Shown here in pieces: positions 1 to 5,873 of a DNA stretch of 7,331 bases. The position numbers were made by a program, and so were the translations under genes. This stretch comes from Candidatus Apopatosoma intestinale. GTDB lineage: Bacteria > Bacillota > Clostridia > Oscillospirales > CAG-272. A model generated the notes under the pieces. It ran no database searches, had not been told where the DNA came from, and was given only the letters and a program-made list of their open reading frames with translations. Each line of letters starts with the position of its first letter. The stretch's first letter is position 1. The stretch covers positions 1 to 7,331 of the forward strand of contig JAGHUY010000207.1 in assembly GCA_018064545.1 (NCBI GenBank). Reading direction: 5' to 3'.

Positions 1-662
1 GGATCGAACGGAAGCGGGATGCCCCACTTGATCGTCGAACGCGATACGCAGAGGTCCTGCAATCCGGGCTTAATGAAGTTATTGATCATTTCCTTTTTCT
101 GAGATTCGGAAATGAAGAACTCGGGATGCTCGTCGTAGTAGGCGAGCAGTCTGTCGGCATACTTGCTCATGCGGAACTTATACGCTTCCTCCGAGGACTT
201 TTTCAGCGGGGCACCGCAGTCGGGACAGATGCCGTCGGGGGCCTGCGTTTCGGTGAAATACGATTCGCAGGGAACGCAGTACAGTCCTTCATAGGTCGTT
301 TTGTAAATGTCGCCCTGCTCATAGAGTTTCGTAAAAATCTTCTGAACCGCGCGGACGTGCTTTTCGTCGGTCGTGCGGATGAAATAGTCATAACTCGTCC
401 CCATGACGTCCCAGATGCGGCGAATCTCGCCGGCGACTTCATCGACGTATTCCTGCGGGGTCACGCCCTTGGCGGTGGCCTTATCCTCGATCTTCTGTCC
501 GTGCTCGTCGGTGCCGGTCACAAAGTACACGTCGTAGCCGAGTGCGCGTTTATAGCGGGCGATGGCGTCGGCCACCACAGGATCGTACACGTTGCCGATG
601 TGGGGCTTGGCCGAGGCGTAGGGCAGGGCGGTGGTGATATAAAACTTTCCTTTATTTTCCAT
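1..662 (-). CDS. metG: Methionyl-tRNA synthetase, N-terminal part (cut by window edge)
   Basis: This cytoplasmic class I synthetase charges tRNA-Met with methionine. About 220 residues are visible; the rest, including the KMSKS loop and anticodon-binding domain, lies beyond the left edge. The Rossmann catalytic start is clear: FYITTALPYASAKPHIGN at about residues 7-24 holds the class I signature, here HIGN instead of HIGH, a variant I recall from other clostridial MetRS. TGTDEHGQKI follows at 49-58. A zinc-knuckle insert has two CxxC pairs (C129/C132 and C146/C149), so the metal site looks intact. WGIPLPF near the edge is also typical. The ATG at 660-662 has an AAAGGGG ribosome binding site (about 672-678) inside the last codons of nagA, whose stop is only 4 nt upstream. 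metG therefore has no room for its own promoter or a T-box leader and is probably co-transcribed with nagA. Family identity is very secure. Confidence 0.97.
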   Translation of the reverse strand, partial: MENKGKFYITTALPYASAKPHIGNVYDPVVADAIARYKRALGYDVYFVTGTDEHGQKIEDKATAKGVTPQEYVDEVAGEIRRIWDVMGTSYDYFIRTTDEKHVRAVQKIFTKLYEQGDIYKTTYEGLYCVPCESYFTETQAPDGICPDCGAPLKKSSEEAYKFRMSKYADRLLAYYDEHPEFFISESQKKEMINNFIKPGLQDLCVSRSTIKWGIPLPFD

Positions 663-666
663 GGTT

Positions 667-1809
667 TCATTCCCCTTTCTTTTCGGCGGCCTCGTAGACG
701 AGTTTGCCGCCGCAGATGGTCTTTTGCACGTTCAGGTTTTCATCGCAGATCACGATGTCCGCCGCTTTGCCGACGGAGAGCGATCCGACCGTATCGTAGA
801 GCCCCGCCATCTCCGCGGGAGCCTTGGTGGCGCAGAGGATCGCTTCTTCCAACGAGAGATCGGCGAATTTCATCAGATTTTTGATCGCCGTGGGAATGTC
901 AAGGACGCTCCCCACGAGGATGCCGTCTTCGGTAAACGCGACGCCGTTTTTCAGCGTGAAAGGAAGACCGTTCAGATCATAGTCGCCGTTGGGAAGTCCG
1001 GCGGCCGGCAGAGAGTCGGTCACCAGCACAAAGCGGGAGCCGTAACGGAGTTTGGCGTTATAGGCGGCCGCGACGCTCCGGGGAGCGACGTGAATGCCGT
1101 CCACGATCATCTCCGCAAACGAGTTGGTGGACAGAGCCACGCCGACGGGGCCCGGATTCCGATGGAGCATGGCGGGCATGGCGTTGAACGTATGGGTAAA
1201 CGAGATCGCGCCGTCCCGGACACCGTGTTCGGCGGAAGCGGTGTTACCGTTCGTATGACCGATGCCGACGGAGCCGCCCGCTTCAACGATCTTGCGGATC
1301 ACACCGTCGTCATCTTCCTCGGGAGCGATCGTGAAATGGGCATGCAGAGGCGAGATTTTTTCGATCAGAAGCGAGATTTCGGTGAAACTCGGTTTGCGGA
1401 TATACGTTTCCGTGTGGCAACCGCGCTTGGCCGCGCTGATATACGGCCCCTCTACGTGGATGCCCGCAAAACGGATCGCGGGCGCGGCCGACGTGATGGC
1501 CTCAATGGCGTTCGTGATCTGATCGAGCGGAGCCGTCATAACGGTCGGGTACATCGTGGTGACGCCGGTCTTGGCGTATTCCAGTGCCACGGCCTCGACG
1601 TCGGCTTTTCCGGCACACATGAAATCGAAGCCCATCCGTCCGTGGGTGTGCAGATCGAGAAAGCCCGGCAGAACGTAGCCGCCCTTGGCGTCAATCGTAT
1701 GTACGGCGAGTCCGTCCTTTTCGATCTTGTCGTCGAAATACAGAATCCTTGCCTCAAAAATGCCGCGCTCGGTGTTGAAAACTTTGCCGTTTATGATGCG
1801 TGATTTCAT
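667..1809 (-). CDS. nagA: N-acetylglucosamine-6-phosphate deacetylase
   Basis: NagA hydrolyses N-acetylglucosamine-6-phosphate to glucosamine-6-phosphate and acetate in the cytoplasm, feeding amino-sugar catabolism and cell-wall recycling. The 380-residue length is normal for this amidohydrolase-superfamily TIM barrel. Motifs in order: DLHTHG (H54/H56), GIHVEGPYIS with the metal ligand E120, GHTNGNT with H185, THTFNAM with H206, DGIHV with H240, and LVTDSLPAAG with the catalytic-type aspartate D265. All expected metal and catalytic positions are present. The ATG at 1807-1809 has an AGGAGG ribosome binding site 5 nt upstream (1815-1820). The gene has its own promoter (1843-1871) and runs into metG after 4 nt. 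No nagB, nagE or NagR-type regulator gene is in the window, so it is not in a classical nag operon here. A long antisense ORF over the same span is a frame shadow. Confidence 0.96.
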   Translation of the reverse strand: MKSRIINGKVFNTERGIFEARILYFDDKIEKDGLAVHTIDAKGGYVLPGFLDLHTHGRMGFDFMCAGKADVEAVALEYAKTGVTTMYPTVMTAPLDQITNAIEAITSAAPAIRFAGIHVEGPYISAAKRGCHTETYIRKPSFTEISLLIEKISPLHAHFTIAPEEDDDGVIRKIVEAGGSVGIGHTNGNTASAEHGVRDGAISFTHTFNAMPAMLHRNPGPVGVALSTNSFAEMIVDGIHVAPRSVAAAYNAKLRYGSRFVLVTDSLPAAGLPNGDYDLNGLPFTLKNGVAFTEDGILVGSVLDIPTAIKNLMKFADLSLEEAILCATKAPAEMAGLYDTVGSLSVGKAADIVICDENLNVQKTICGGKLVYEAAEKKGE

Positions 1810-1823
1810 GATTGCCTCCTGCT

Positions 1824-1836
1824 GATATGGAATATC
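1824..1836. promoter_or_regulatory. Short palindrome at the predicted nagA transcription start
   Basis: GATAT-GGA-ATATC is a perfect 5-bp inverted repeat with a 3-nt centre. It lies between the -10 box (1843-1848) and the ribosome binding site (1815-1820) of nagA, about where transcription should begin. Its position suits a repressor site, but it is short and AT-rich in its arms, and it does not look like the GntR-type NagR/YvoA operator as I remember it. Chance occurrence is plausible. Confidence 0.25.
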
Positions 1837-1842
1837 TTGTAT

Positions 1843-1871
1843 ATTATACTGTGATTTTGATCCGATTGCAA
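1843..1871 (-). promoter_or_regulatory. Sigma-A-type promoter for nagA-metG
   Basis: On the minus strand, TTGCAA (1866-1871) and a perfect TATAAT (1843-1848) are separated by exactly 17 nt. Transcription should start near 1836, giving a leader of about 27 nt before the nagA ATG. It sits in the 82-nt gap between rsmI and nagA, which suggests nagA-metG is transcribed separately from the SLH-to-rsmI run. Confidence 0.8.
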
Positions 1872-1872
1872 G

Positions 1873-1900
1873 AAAAAATGCCGAGTTCGGGCTATTTTTT
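1873..1900 (-). terminator. Possible weak intrinsic terminator after rsmI
   Basis: On the minus strand, the rsmI end has six A, the stop TAG, a small GC-rich hairpin (either GCC/GGC with a 7-nt loop or CCG/CGG with a 4-nt loop) and then six T. The A-tract, hairpin and T-tract order fits a Rho-independent terminator, but the GC stem is only 3 bp. It may be leaky, allowing read-through into nagA-metG. Confidence 0.35.
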
Positions 1901-2764
1901 CATGACTTGGTTATAAATTTCGCTTTTCGCGGTGCCGCGGTCACGCGCGACGGCCTTGACGGCCTCGTTTTTGGTCATGCCGGTGTCAACGTAATACGCG
2001 ACGTGCGCGGGAACGTCCCAGTCCGCCCAAAAGGCACTTTTCCGGCACTCCTCTTCGCTTGCCCCGGCGAGGATCAGCACAAATTCACCGCGGACGTCCC
2101 CGTTCTCATAGCGGGTGACTGCCTCGGAAAGGGTGGTGCGGACGACTTCCTCATTGAGTTTGGTCAGTTCCCGGCAGAGGGAGATTTTCCGGTCGCCGAG
2201 TGCCTCGTAAAGATCGCGCAGGGTGGCGAGCAATTTATGGGGTGCCTCATAGAGAATGGCGGTGCGCGTCTCGTTTTTCAGCATGGCAAGCGACGCTTTC
2301 CGTTCGGCCGAGGCGGTCGAGAGAAAGCCCTCAAAGACGAAACGGGAGGTCGGCAGTCCGGACAGAGCCAGTGCCGACACGGCGGCGCAGGGACCGGGAA
2401 TGACCGAGACGGGAATCCCACGCTCGGCGCAGAGACGGACAATATCCTCCCCGGGGTCGCTGATAGCGGGCATACCCGCGTCGGTGACGAGCGCACAACT
2501 CTCCCCGGCGAGCAGGCGGGCGGCGATCTGCTCCCCGTGCTCTCTCTTATTGTGTTCAAAATAGCTCACCATCGGTTTTTTGATGCCGAACGCGGCGAGC
2601 AGTTTCCCGCTGTTGCGTGTATCCTCGGCGGCGACGAAATCGACTTCCGACAGCACTTTTTTAGCGCGGTCGGAGAGGTCGGAAAGATTGCCGATGGGCG
2701 TGCCGACGAGGTACAGCGTGCCTTTTTCGACCTTGTTCTTTTCAGGGCTTTCGATAGGATTCAT
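1892..2764 (-). CDS. rsmI: 16S rRNA (cytidine(1402)-2'-O)-methyltransferase
   Basis: RsmI is an SAM-dependent tetrapyrrole-methylase-fold enzyme that 2'-O-methylates C1402 in the decoding centre of 16S rRNA. At 290 residues it has the usual length. Motifs in order: GTPIGNLSD (21-29), AAEDTR (45-50), LVTDAGMPAISDPG (92-105), VIPGPCA (121-127), FEGFL (144-148), LYEAPHKL (171-178) and CRELTKLNEE (197-206). A C-terminal helical segment, about 262-289 (GMTKNEAVKAVARDRG onward), matches the small C-terminal domain typical of RsmI. The ATG at 2762-2764 has a GGAG ribosome binding site 6 nt upstream and lies inside the upstream methyltransferase gene (23-nt overlap), which suggests translational coupling. 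It is the last gene of the run and may be followed by a weak terminator. In B. subtilis the orthologue (yabC) lies near yabB and metS, as here. Confidence 0.96.
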   Translation of the reverse strand: MNPIESPEKNKVEKGTLYLVGTPIGNLSDLSDRAKKVLSEVDFVAAEDTRNSGKLLAAFGIKKPMVSYFEHNKREHGEQIAARLLAGESCALVTDAGMPAISDPGEDIVRLCAERGIPVSVIPGPCAAVSALALSGLPTSRFVFEGFLSTASAERKASLAMLKNETRTAILYEAPHKLLATLRDLYEALGDRKISLCRELTKLNEEVVRTTLSEAVTRYENGDVRGEFVLILAGASEEECRKSAFWADWDVPAHVAYYVDTGMTKNEAVKAVARDRGTAKSEIYNQVMKK

Positions 2765-3500
2765 GAAATTCTCCGTTCTCGTAAATGTCGTTCATATCCG
2801 GGGTATAGCCGGCGGGCGAGGTGTCCGCACGGCTCTGATAGATGATGAGGGGTCTTGTGAGAAACAGGCCGGGAGCCGCACCCTTTTTGGCCTCGGTCAG
2901 AACGAGGCAGGGAACGTGCTCCGCCGTCGGATAGACGAAAGTCATCCGTTTGGGTTCCAGACCGGAAGAGCGCAGGGAGCAGATAAGGTCGGTCAGCCGT
3001 TCGGGACGGAAGACGACGGTAAAGAGACCGCCGAGCCGGAGCATTCGGGCGGCTGTGCGGCAAAAATCGTCGATCGTGCCGCAGAGTTCGCTCCGGGCGA
3101 TGCGCGTTTTCTCATCCTCGCTCTGCTTGCCGCTCCCGGCCGTCATGTACGGCGGATTGGCAAACACGGCGTCGTAGCGTCCGTTTTCCTCCGTCGGAAG
3201 AGACCGGATGTCGCAGGGAAGAATGCGGATGCGGTCGGAAAGCCCGTTTGTTTCGACGTTTTTCGCCGCGACCGCGGCCATCTCCTCCTGCACTTCCACG
3301 GCGTCGATATGGGCGCATTTGCCGGCGTTCGCGCAGAGCAGGGAGACGACGCCGCTCCCGGTGCCGAGTTCCATCGCGCGGGCGCGGGGCGTGCGGCGCA
3401 GATAGGCGTAGAGAAGATACGCGTCGGTCCCGAACGGAAGCGAGTCCGTCGGCTGACAGAGCGTCAGATCGTCATTGATCTTTTCCTGTTTTAGGTCCAT
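2742..3500 (-). CDS. tRNA1(Val) (adenine(37)-N6)-methyltransferase-like protein (TrmN6/YabB family)
   Basis: This is a Rossmann-fold SAM-dependent methyltransferase of the YfiC/TrmN6 (B. subtilis YabB) type, predicted to N6-methylate an adenine in tRNA. It has 252 residues from the chosen start. Key parts: an N-terminal QEKINDDLTLCQPTDSLPFG segment typical of the family followed by TDAYLL, the SAM-binding ELGTGSG at 44-50, an acidic DAVEVQ strand end near 67-72, and the catalytic NPPY at 115-118 that marks N6-adenine (or related amino-group) methyltransferases. I chose the ATG at 3498-3500 because GGGAG lies 7 nt upstream and the conserved family start aligns there. A TTG at 3533 would add 11 residues but has no ribosome binding site. 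The start overlaps the upstream TrmH-family gene by 29 nt and the end overlaps rsmI by 23 nt. The exact tRNA substrate cannot be read from the sequence. Confidence 0.88.
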   Translation of the reverse strand: MDLKQEKINDDLTLCQPTDSLPFGTDAYLLYAYLRRTPRARAMELGTGSGVVSLLCANAGKCAHIDAVEVQEEMAAVAAKNVETNGLSDRIRILPCDIRSLPTEENGRYDAVFANPPYMTAGSGKQSEDEKTRIARSELCGTIDDFCRTAARMLRLGGLFTVVFRPERLTDLICSLRSSGLEPKRMTFVYPTAEHVPCLVLTEAKKGAAPGLFLTRPLIIYQSRADTSPAGYTPDMNDIYENGEFHESYRKP

Positions 3501-4287
3501 GGTCATTCTCCCGGTTCTGTCGGAATACTTCAAAGGCGAGCACCGTGGCGGCGGAAGCGGCGGACAGCGCCTCCCGGAAATCTCTGCCGTAGGAGAGTTC
3601 CACGATGACGTCGGCCGTATGGAGAACGGGGGCGGTACTGCCTCTTCGTTCTCCGCCTACGATGAGCAGAAGCGGACGGCGCAGATCGGCGTCGTAGACG
3701 CTCTTGCTACGCGGATTTTTATCAGCGGCGGCCACGGTATAGCCGTGTGCGCGAAAAGAAGCGGCGGTGGAGGCAAAGTCGTCGGAAATAAACAGGGGAC
3801 AGCGTTCGGACGCTCCGGCCGAGGCACGTGCCACAACGCCGGAAGCCCCCGTCCAGTTGCGGCGTTCCAGAATCACGCCGGAGACGCCCGCCGCCCACAG
3901 GGAGCGGAGGCAATAGCCGAAATTATAGGGGTCTTCGATGCCTTCGAGCATGACGAAAAAGCCGTTTTCCGGGATGGACTCCTCGGAAAAAACGGGCAGG
4001 GTACGGGGCGTGCAGAACGCGAGGATGCCGCCGTGCGTCGAGCCGATGGCGTTCTTTTTGATCTCCTCGGTCGGCCACTCCTCCACGGGGAAGTCGTAGA
4101 GATAGCTCATGGCGCGCAGATAGGAGAGTTCTTTTGCCTTGGCACGTGCCCTCGCGCGGTCGTAGACGACACGCTCGATGCGCCGGTCGTTTTCGCCGCT
4201 TTCCATGGCGGAGAGCACCGCGCGGATGGAGATCATCCCCTCCATGACGTCGGAGGTAGCGAATTTGTCGGATTCTTTTACGGTCAT
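3472..4287 (-). CDS. TrmH/SpoU-family RNA 2'-O-methyltransferase
   Basis: This is a predicted SPOUT-class enzyme that transfers a methyl group from SAM to a ribose 2'-OH in rRNA or tRNA. It has 271 residues. The N-terminal third (about 14-95, EGMISIRAVLSAM to STHGGILAF) looks like the L30e-like RNA-binding domain of RlmB-type proteins. The SPOUT domain follows: motif 1 LEGIEDPYNFGYCLRS (N122, R128) and motif 2 VGGERRGS (E213). Motif 3, normally around SLNVS, reads EALSAASAATVLAFEVFRQ here, so the usual Asn is Ser and the usual Ser is Ala; it may be a divergent subfamily. The ATG at 4285-4287 has AAGGA 7 nt upstream; a GTG at 4344 would add 19 residues but lacks a ribosome binding site. The gene follows the SLH gene by 78 nt and overlaps the next methyltransferase by 29 nt. 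RlmB or TrmH specificity cannot be settled. Confidence 0.87.
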   Translation of the reverse strand: MTVKESDKFATSDVMEGMISIRAVLSAMESGENDRRIERVVYDRARARAKAKELSYLRAMSYLYDFPVEEWPTEEIKKNAIGSTHGGILAFCTPRTLPVFSEESIPENGFFVMLEGIEDPYNFGYCLRSLWAAGVSGVILERRNWTGASGVVARASAGASERCPLFISDDFASTAASFRAHGYTVAAADKNPRSKSVYDADLRRPLLLIVGGERRGSTAPVLHTADVIVELSYGRDFREALSAASAATVLAFEVFRQNRENDHGPKTGKDQ

Positions 4288-4365
4288 AAAGGTTTCCTTT
4301 TTCTTAGCACCTCTGAAATTCCCGGCATTCATTTTCCTGAACACATCGTACTTTCGGAGGTTGCC
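4288..4365 (-). promoter_or_regulatory. Inverted-repeat leader between SLH and TrmH-family genes
   Basis: The 78-nt gap has two self-complementary parts on the minus-strand transcript. ACCTCCGAAA (4352-4361) can pair with TTTCAGAGGT (4309-4318), 9 of 10 positions, around a 33-nt loop. Directly before the start codon, AAAGG-AAA-CCTTT (4288-4300) is a perfect 5-bp palindrome containing part of the ribosome binding site. These could modulate translation of the methyltransferase gene. No known riboswitch class is recognisable and there is no clear promoter. If translation started at the GTG at 4344, most of this stretch would be coding. Confidence 0.3.
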
Positions 4366-5049
4366 TTATTTTTGTACTGTCGTTTGTTTCCCTTTGGCCC
4401 GGGTGAGCATCAGCGCGAATTCTTCCCTTGTCAGTTCTCCGCGCGGACGGAGCGTCCCGTCGGGATAGCCGACCAGAAGATCACAGGCGACGGCCTTTTC
4501 GACGGCGGCGGAAAAGATGCCGTCCGTCTCGGCAAAATCGGAGAAAAGAGCGGTTTTACTGGTGGAAGCGCTCCCCTCCGAAAGCGAGGCGAGCAGATAC
4601 GCCGCCTCCTGTCTCGTGATGGACTCACGGGGGGAATACGCTAAGCCGTTTTCAGTCTGGTACAGCGGAACGAGGCCGAGAAAAACGGCGGCTTTCACAT
4701 AGGAAAGGTCGGCACCGGGGACGTCGGCTTCATCCACCATCGGCAGAACGGCCGTGCGGTACGGTTCGGGGTCGATGCCGAGAAAGCGGATCAGCGCACG
4801 GGCAAAAGCGGCGCGGGACACGGTCTCTTCGGGAAAGAAATACAGCCGTTCTCCGTCGGACGCGCATTCCAGTACGCCGCTTTCGCACAGGGCGAGAATC
4901 TCATTTCTCGCAAAACTCTGTTCCACGTCGCACGGCGGGATGAACACCGGCTTTTCGGGTTCTCTGCCGACGGCAAAAACCCCCAACAGAACGGTCAGAA
5001 GAAAGCCGAAGAAAACGGCGATAAAGACGGAAAACGTTTTTTTCATCAT
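4366..5049 (-). CDS. Membrane-anchored SLH-domain protein
   Basis: This is a small exported envelope protein of 227 residues. After MMKK comes a strongly hydrophobic stretch (about 6-27, FSVFIAVFFGFLLTVLLGVFAV), acting as a signal peptide or N-terminal anchor; no clear signal peptidase site or lipobox is visible. The rest is three SLH-like repeats, about 45-92, 103-156 and 168-218. The third is the most canonical (AVEKAV, GYPDGTLRP, LTREEFALML); the second has SITRQEAAYLL and the first VSRAAFARAL. SLH repeats bind secondary cell-wall polymers and hold proteins on the Gram-positive surface. There is no other domain, so its cargo or partner is unknown. The first ATG has GAGG 6 nt upstream; a second ATG follows immediately. 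A promoter lies about 30 nt upstream. It heads a run of three RNA methyltransferase genes with no obvious functional link. Confidence 0.88.
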   Translation of the reverse strand: MMKKTFSVFIAVFFGFLLTVLLGVFAVGREPEKPVFIPPCDVEQSFARNEILALCESGVLECASDGERLYFFPEETVSRAAFARALIRFLGIDPEPYRTAVLPMVDEADVPGADLSYVKAAVFLGLVPLYQTENGLAYSPRESITRQEAAYLLASLSEGSASTSKTALFSDFAETDGIFSAAVEKAVACDLLVGYPDGTLRPRGELTREEFALMLTRAKGKQTTVQK

Positions 5050-5081
5050 GCGAAACCTCGTTTCATGGTTTGTTTGCTTTG

Positions 5082-5090
5082 ACTATACCA
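5082..5090 (-). promoter_or_regulatory. Extended -10 promoter for the SLH operon
   Basis: On the minus strand, TGG-TATAGT is an extended -10 element (TATAGT at 5082-5087). No good -35 box is seen 16-18 nt upstream, which the extended -10 could offset. Transcription would start near 5075, giving a leader of about 26 nt before the SLH gene. Confidence 0.5.
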
Positions 5091-5098
5091 CGAAGCGA

Positions 5099-5112
5099 GT
5101 GCGAAAACGCAC
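5099..5112. repeat. Perfect inverted repeat upstream of the SLH promoter
   Basis: GTGCG-AAAA-CGCAC is a 5-bp perfect stem with a 4-nt loop, at the place where the -35 box of the SLH promoter would be expected. It has no T-run on either side, so it is a poor terminator for the NERD gene that ends at 5142. It could be a regulator site in DNA or a chance hairpin. Confidence 0.3.
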
Positions 5113-5117
5113 GGACG

Positions 5118-5134
5118 GTGTCGGAAGTGTCGGA
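5118..5134. repeat. Tandem 8-of-9-bp direct repeat between NERD and SLH genes
   Basis: GTGTCGGA occurs twice with a 9-nt period (5118-5125 and 5127-5134), immediately after the NERD stop codon and upstream of the SLH promoter. It is short and may be chance, but with the adjacent inverted repeat at 5099-5112 it makes the region more structured than a plain spacer. Confidence 0.25.
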
Positions 5135-5141
5135 GAAACGG

Positions 5142-5807
5142 TTATCTTTTTTTCTGTTGCACCGCCCATGCGGACGAGCATTTGCGGGAAACGGTCGAAA
5201 GGACGGAGAGAACCCGGTTCCGTTCTTCGGCCGTCAGTTTTCTTCCGTGGGAAGAAAGGGTCTGCAAGGCGTCCACGGCCCCGGCCATGGTATAGACGTC
5301 ATCGCGCTTTCTCGCAAACGAGACGTGGGGGGAGGTGAACACGACCAGTCCGTGGATCGGGATCGAGACCGCTTTACCCAGCACATTCCGGACGGCGAGG
5401 ATATGGTGTTCATTCTGCATGAAAGGGCTGGCGAAATCGACTTCTCTCGGCTCCCCGGATCGGGTGACGGTGCTCTGATGCCAGATGCGGTCGTCGCGGT
5501 TTTCGATTTGACCGGAGAGGTCTTTCAGTTCCACAACGACGAGGCCGGTCGGCAAAAGAACGACGGCGTCAAGCCGGGTATAACGTCTCCCGACGGAGGT
5601 GTTCACCGGGAGAACCACGTGAGAAAGGACGTTCTTCATGCCGAAATAGGAGCAGAAAAGAGCGGTGGCCGCTTCTTCCGACCCGGCTTTGGAGGCGAGG
5701 ATCTTCTGTCTTGTCAGTTGAGAACTGACGGCGAGTGCCAGTTTGAGCAGGCCGAACGCCGCGGCGACGAAGATCGCCGCCATCAGAAAAGGCACCAGCT
5801 TTTCCAA
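5142..5807 (-). CDS. Membrane-anchored NERD-domain protein
   Basis: The protein has 221 residues with one N-terminal membrane segment (about 5-28) and a NERD (nuclease-related) domain predicted in the cytoplasm. Domain marks: AGSEEAATAL (41-50), LDAVVLLPTGLVVVELKDLSG (79-99) with D80, E93 and K95 in the PD-(D/E)xK arrangement, W109, and SPFMQNEHHILAVRNVL (128-144), a typical NERD helix. The nuclease-like residues look intact, but most NERD proteins have no proven activity, so function is open; DNA processing is inference. I chose a TTG start (5805-5807) because AGGAGG lies 8 nt upstream (5816-5821) and the membrane segment follows at once; the first internal ATG would remove eight residues. 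It has its own promoter (5841-5869), is divergent from the CDF gene, and ends 92 nt before the SLH gene, with no strong terminator seen. Confidence 0.87.
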   Translation of the reverse strand: MEKLVPFLMAAIFVAAAFGLLKLALAVSSQLTRQKILASKAGSEEAATALFCSYFGMKNVLSHVVLPVNTSVGRRYTRLDAVVLLPTGLVVVELKDLSGQIENRDDRIWHQSTVTRSGEPREVDFASPFMQNEHHILAVRNVLGKAVSIPIHGLVVFTSPHVSFARKRDDVYTMAGAVDALQTLSSHGRKLTAEERNRVLSVLSTVSRKCSSAWAVQQKKR

Positions 5808-5821
5808 ACCAAAATCCTCCT

Positions 5822-5844
5822 CACTATAACTTTATATAATAGTG
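5822..5844. promoter_or_regulatory. Inverted repeat over the NERD transcription start
   Basis: CACTAT (5822-5827) and ATAGTG (5839-5844) are perfect 6-bp inverted arms separated by 11 nt. The right arm overlaps the -10 box of the NERD promoter and the left arm is next to its ribosome binding site. This spacing suits a dimeric repressor, but the sequence is AT-rich and unrecognised. Confidence 0.3.
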
Positions 5845-5869
5845 TACCATATTTTTTTCCTTATATCAA
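5841..5869 (-). promoter_or_regulatory. Promoter of the NERD gene
   Basis: On the minus strand, TTGATA (5864-5869) and TACACT (5841-5846) are 17 nt apart, and TGG directly before the -10 box gives an extended element. Transcription should start near 5834, about 27 nt before the TTG start codon. Confidence 0.7.
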
Positions 5870-5873
5870 GCCC

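Noticed and set aside
663..666. T-box or other leader before metG
   Set aside because: Only 4 nt separate the nagA stop from the metG start, and no T-box motif is visible upstream of nagA either.
661..1803. 380-codon plus-strand open frame opposite nagA
   Set aside because: It mirrors nagA almost exactly, has no recognisable domain or ribosome binding site, and the minus-strand frame carries every NagA motif. Long antisense frames are common opposite GC-rich genes.
3501..3533. TTG start at 3533 for the TrmN6-like gene
   Set aside because: No ribosome binding site precedes it and the family's conserved N-terminus begins after the ATG at 3500.
4288..4344. GTG start at 4344 for the TrmH-family gene
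   Set aside because: There is no ribosome binding site before it, while the ATG at 4287 has AAGGA at good spacing. It is kept only as an alternative.
5049..5141. Intrinsic terminator for the NERD gene at the GTGCG/CGCAC hairpin
   Set aside because: The stem is only 5 bp and no T-run follows on the minus strand.
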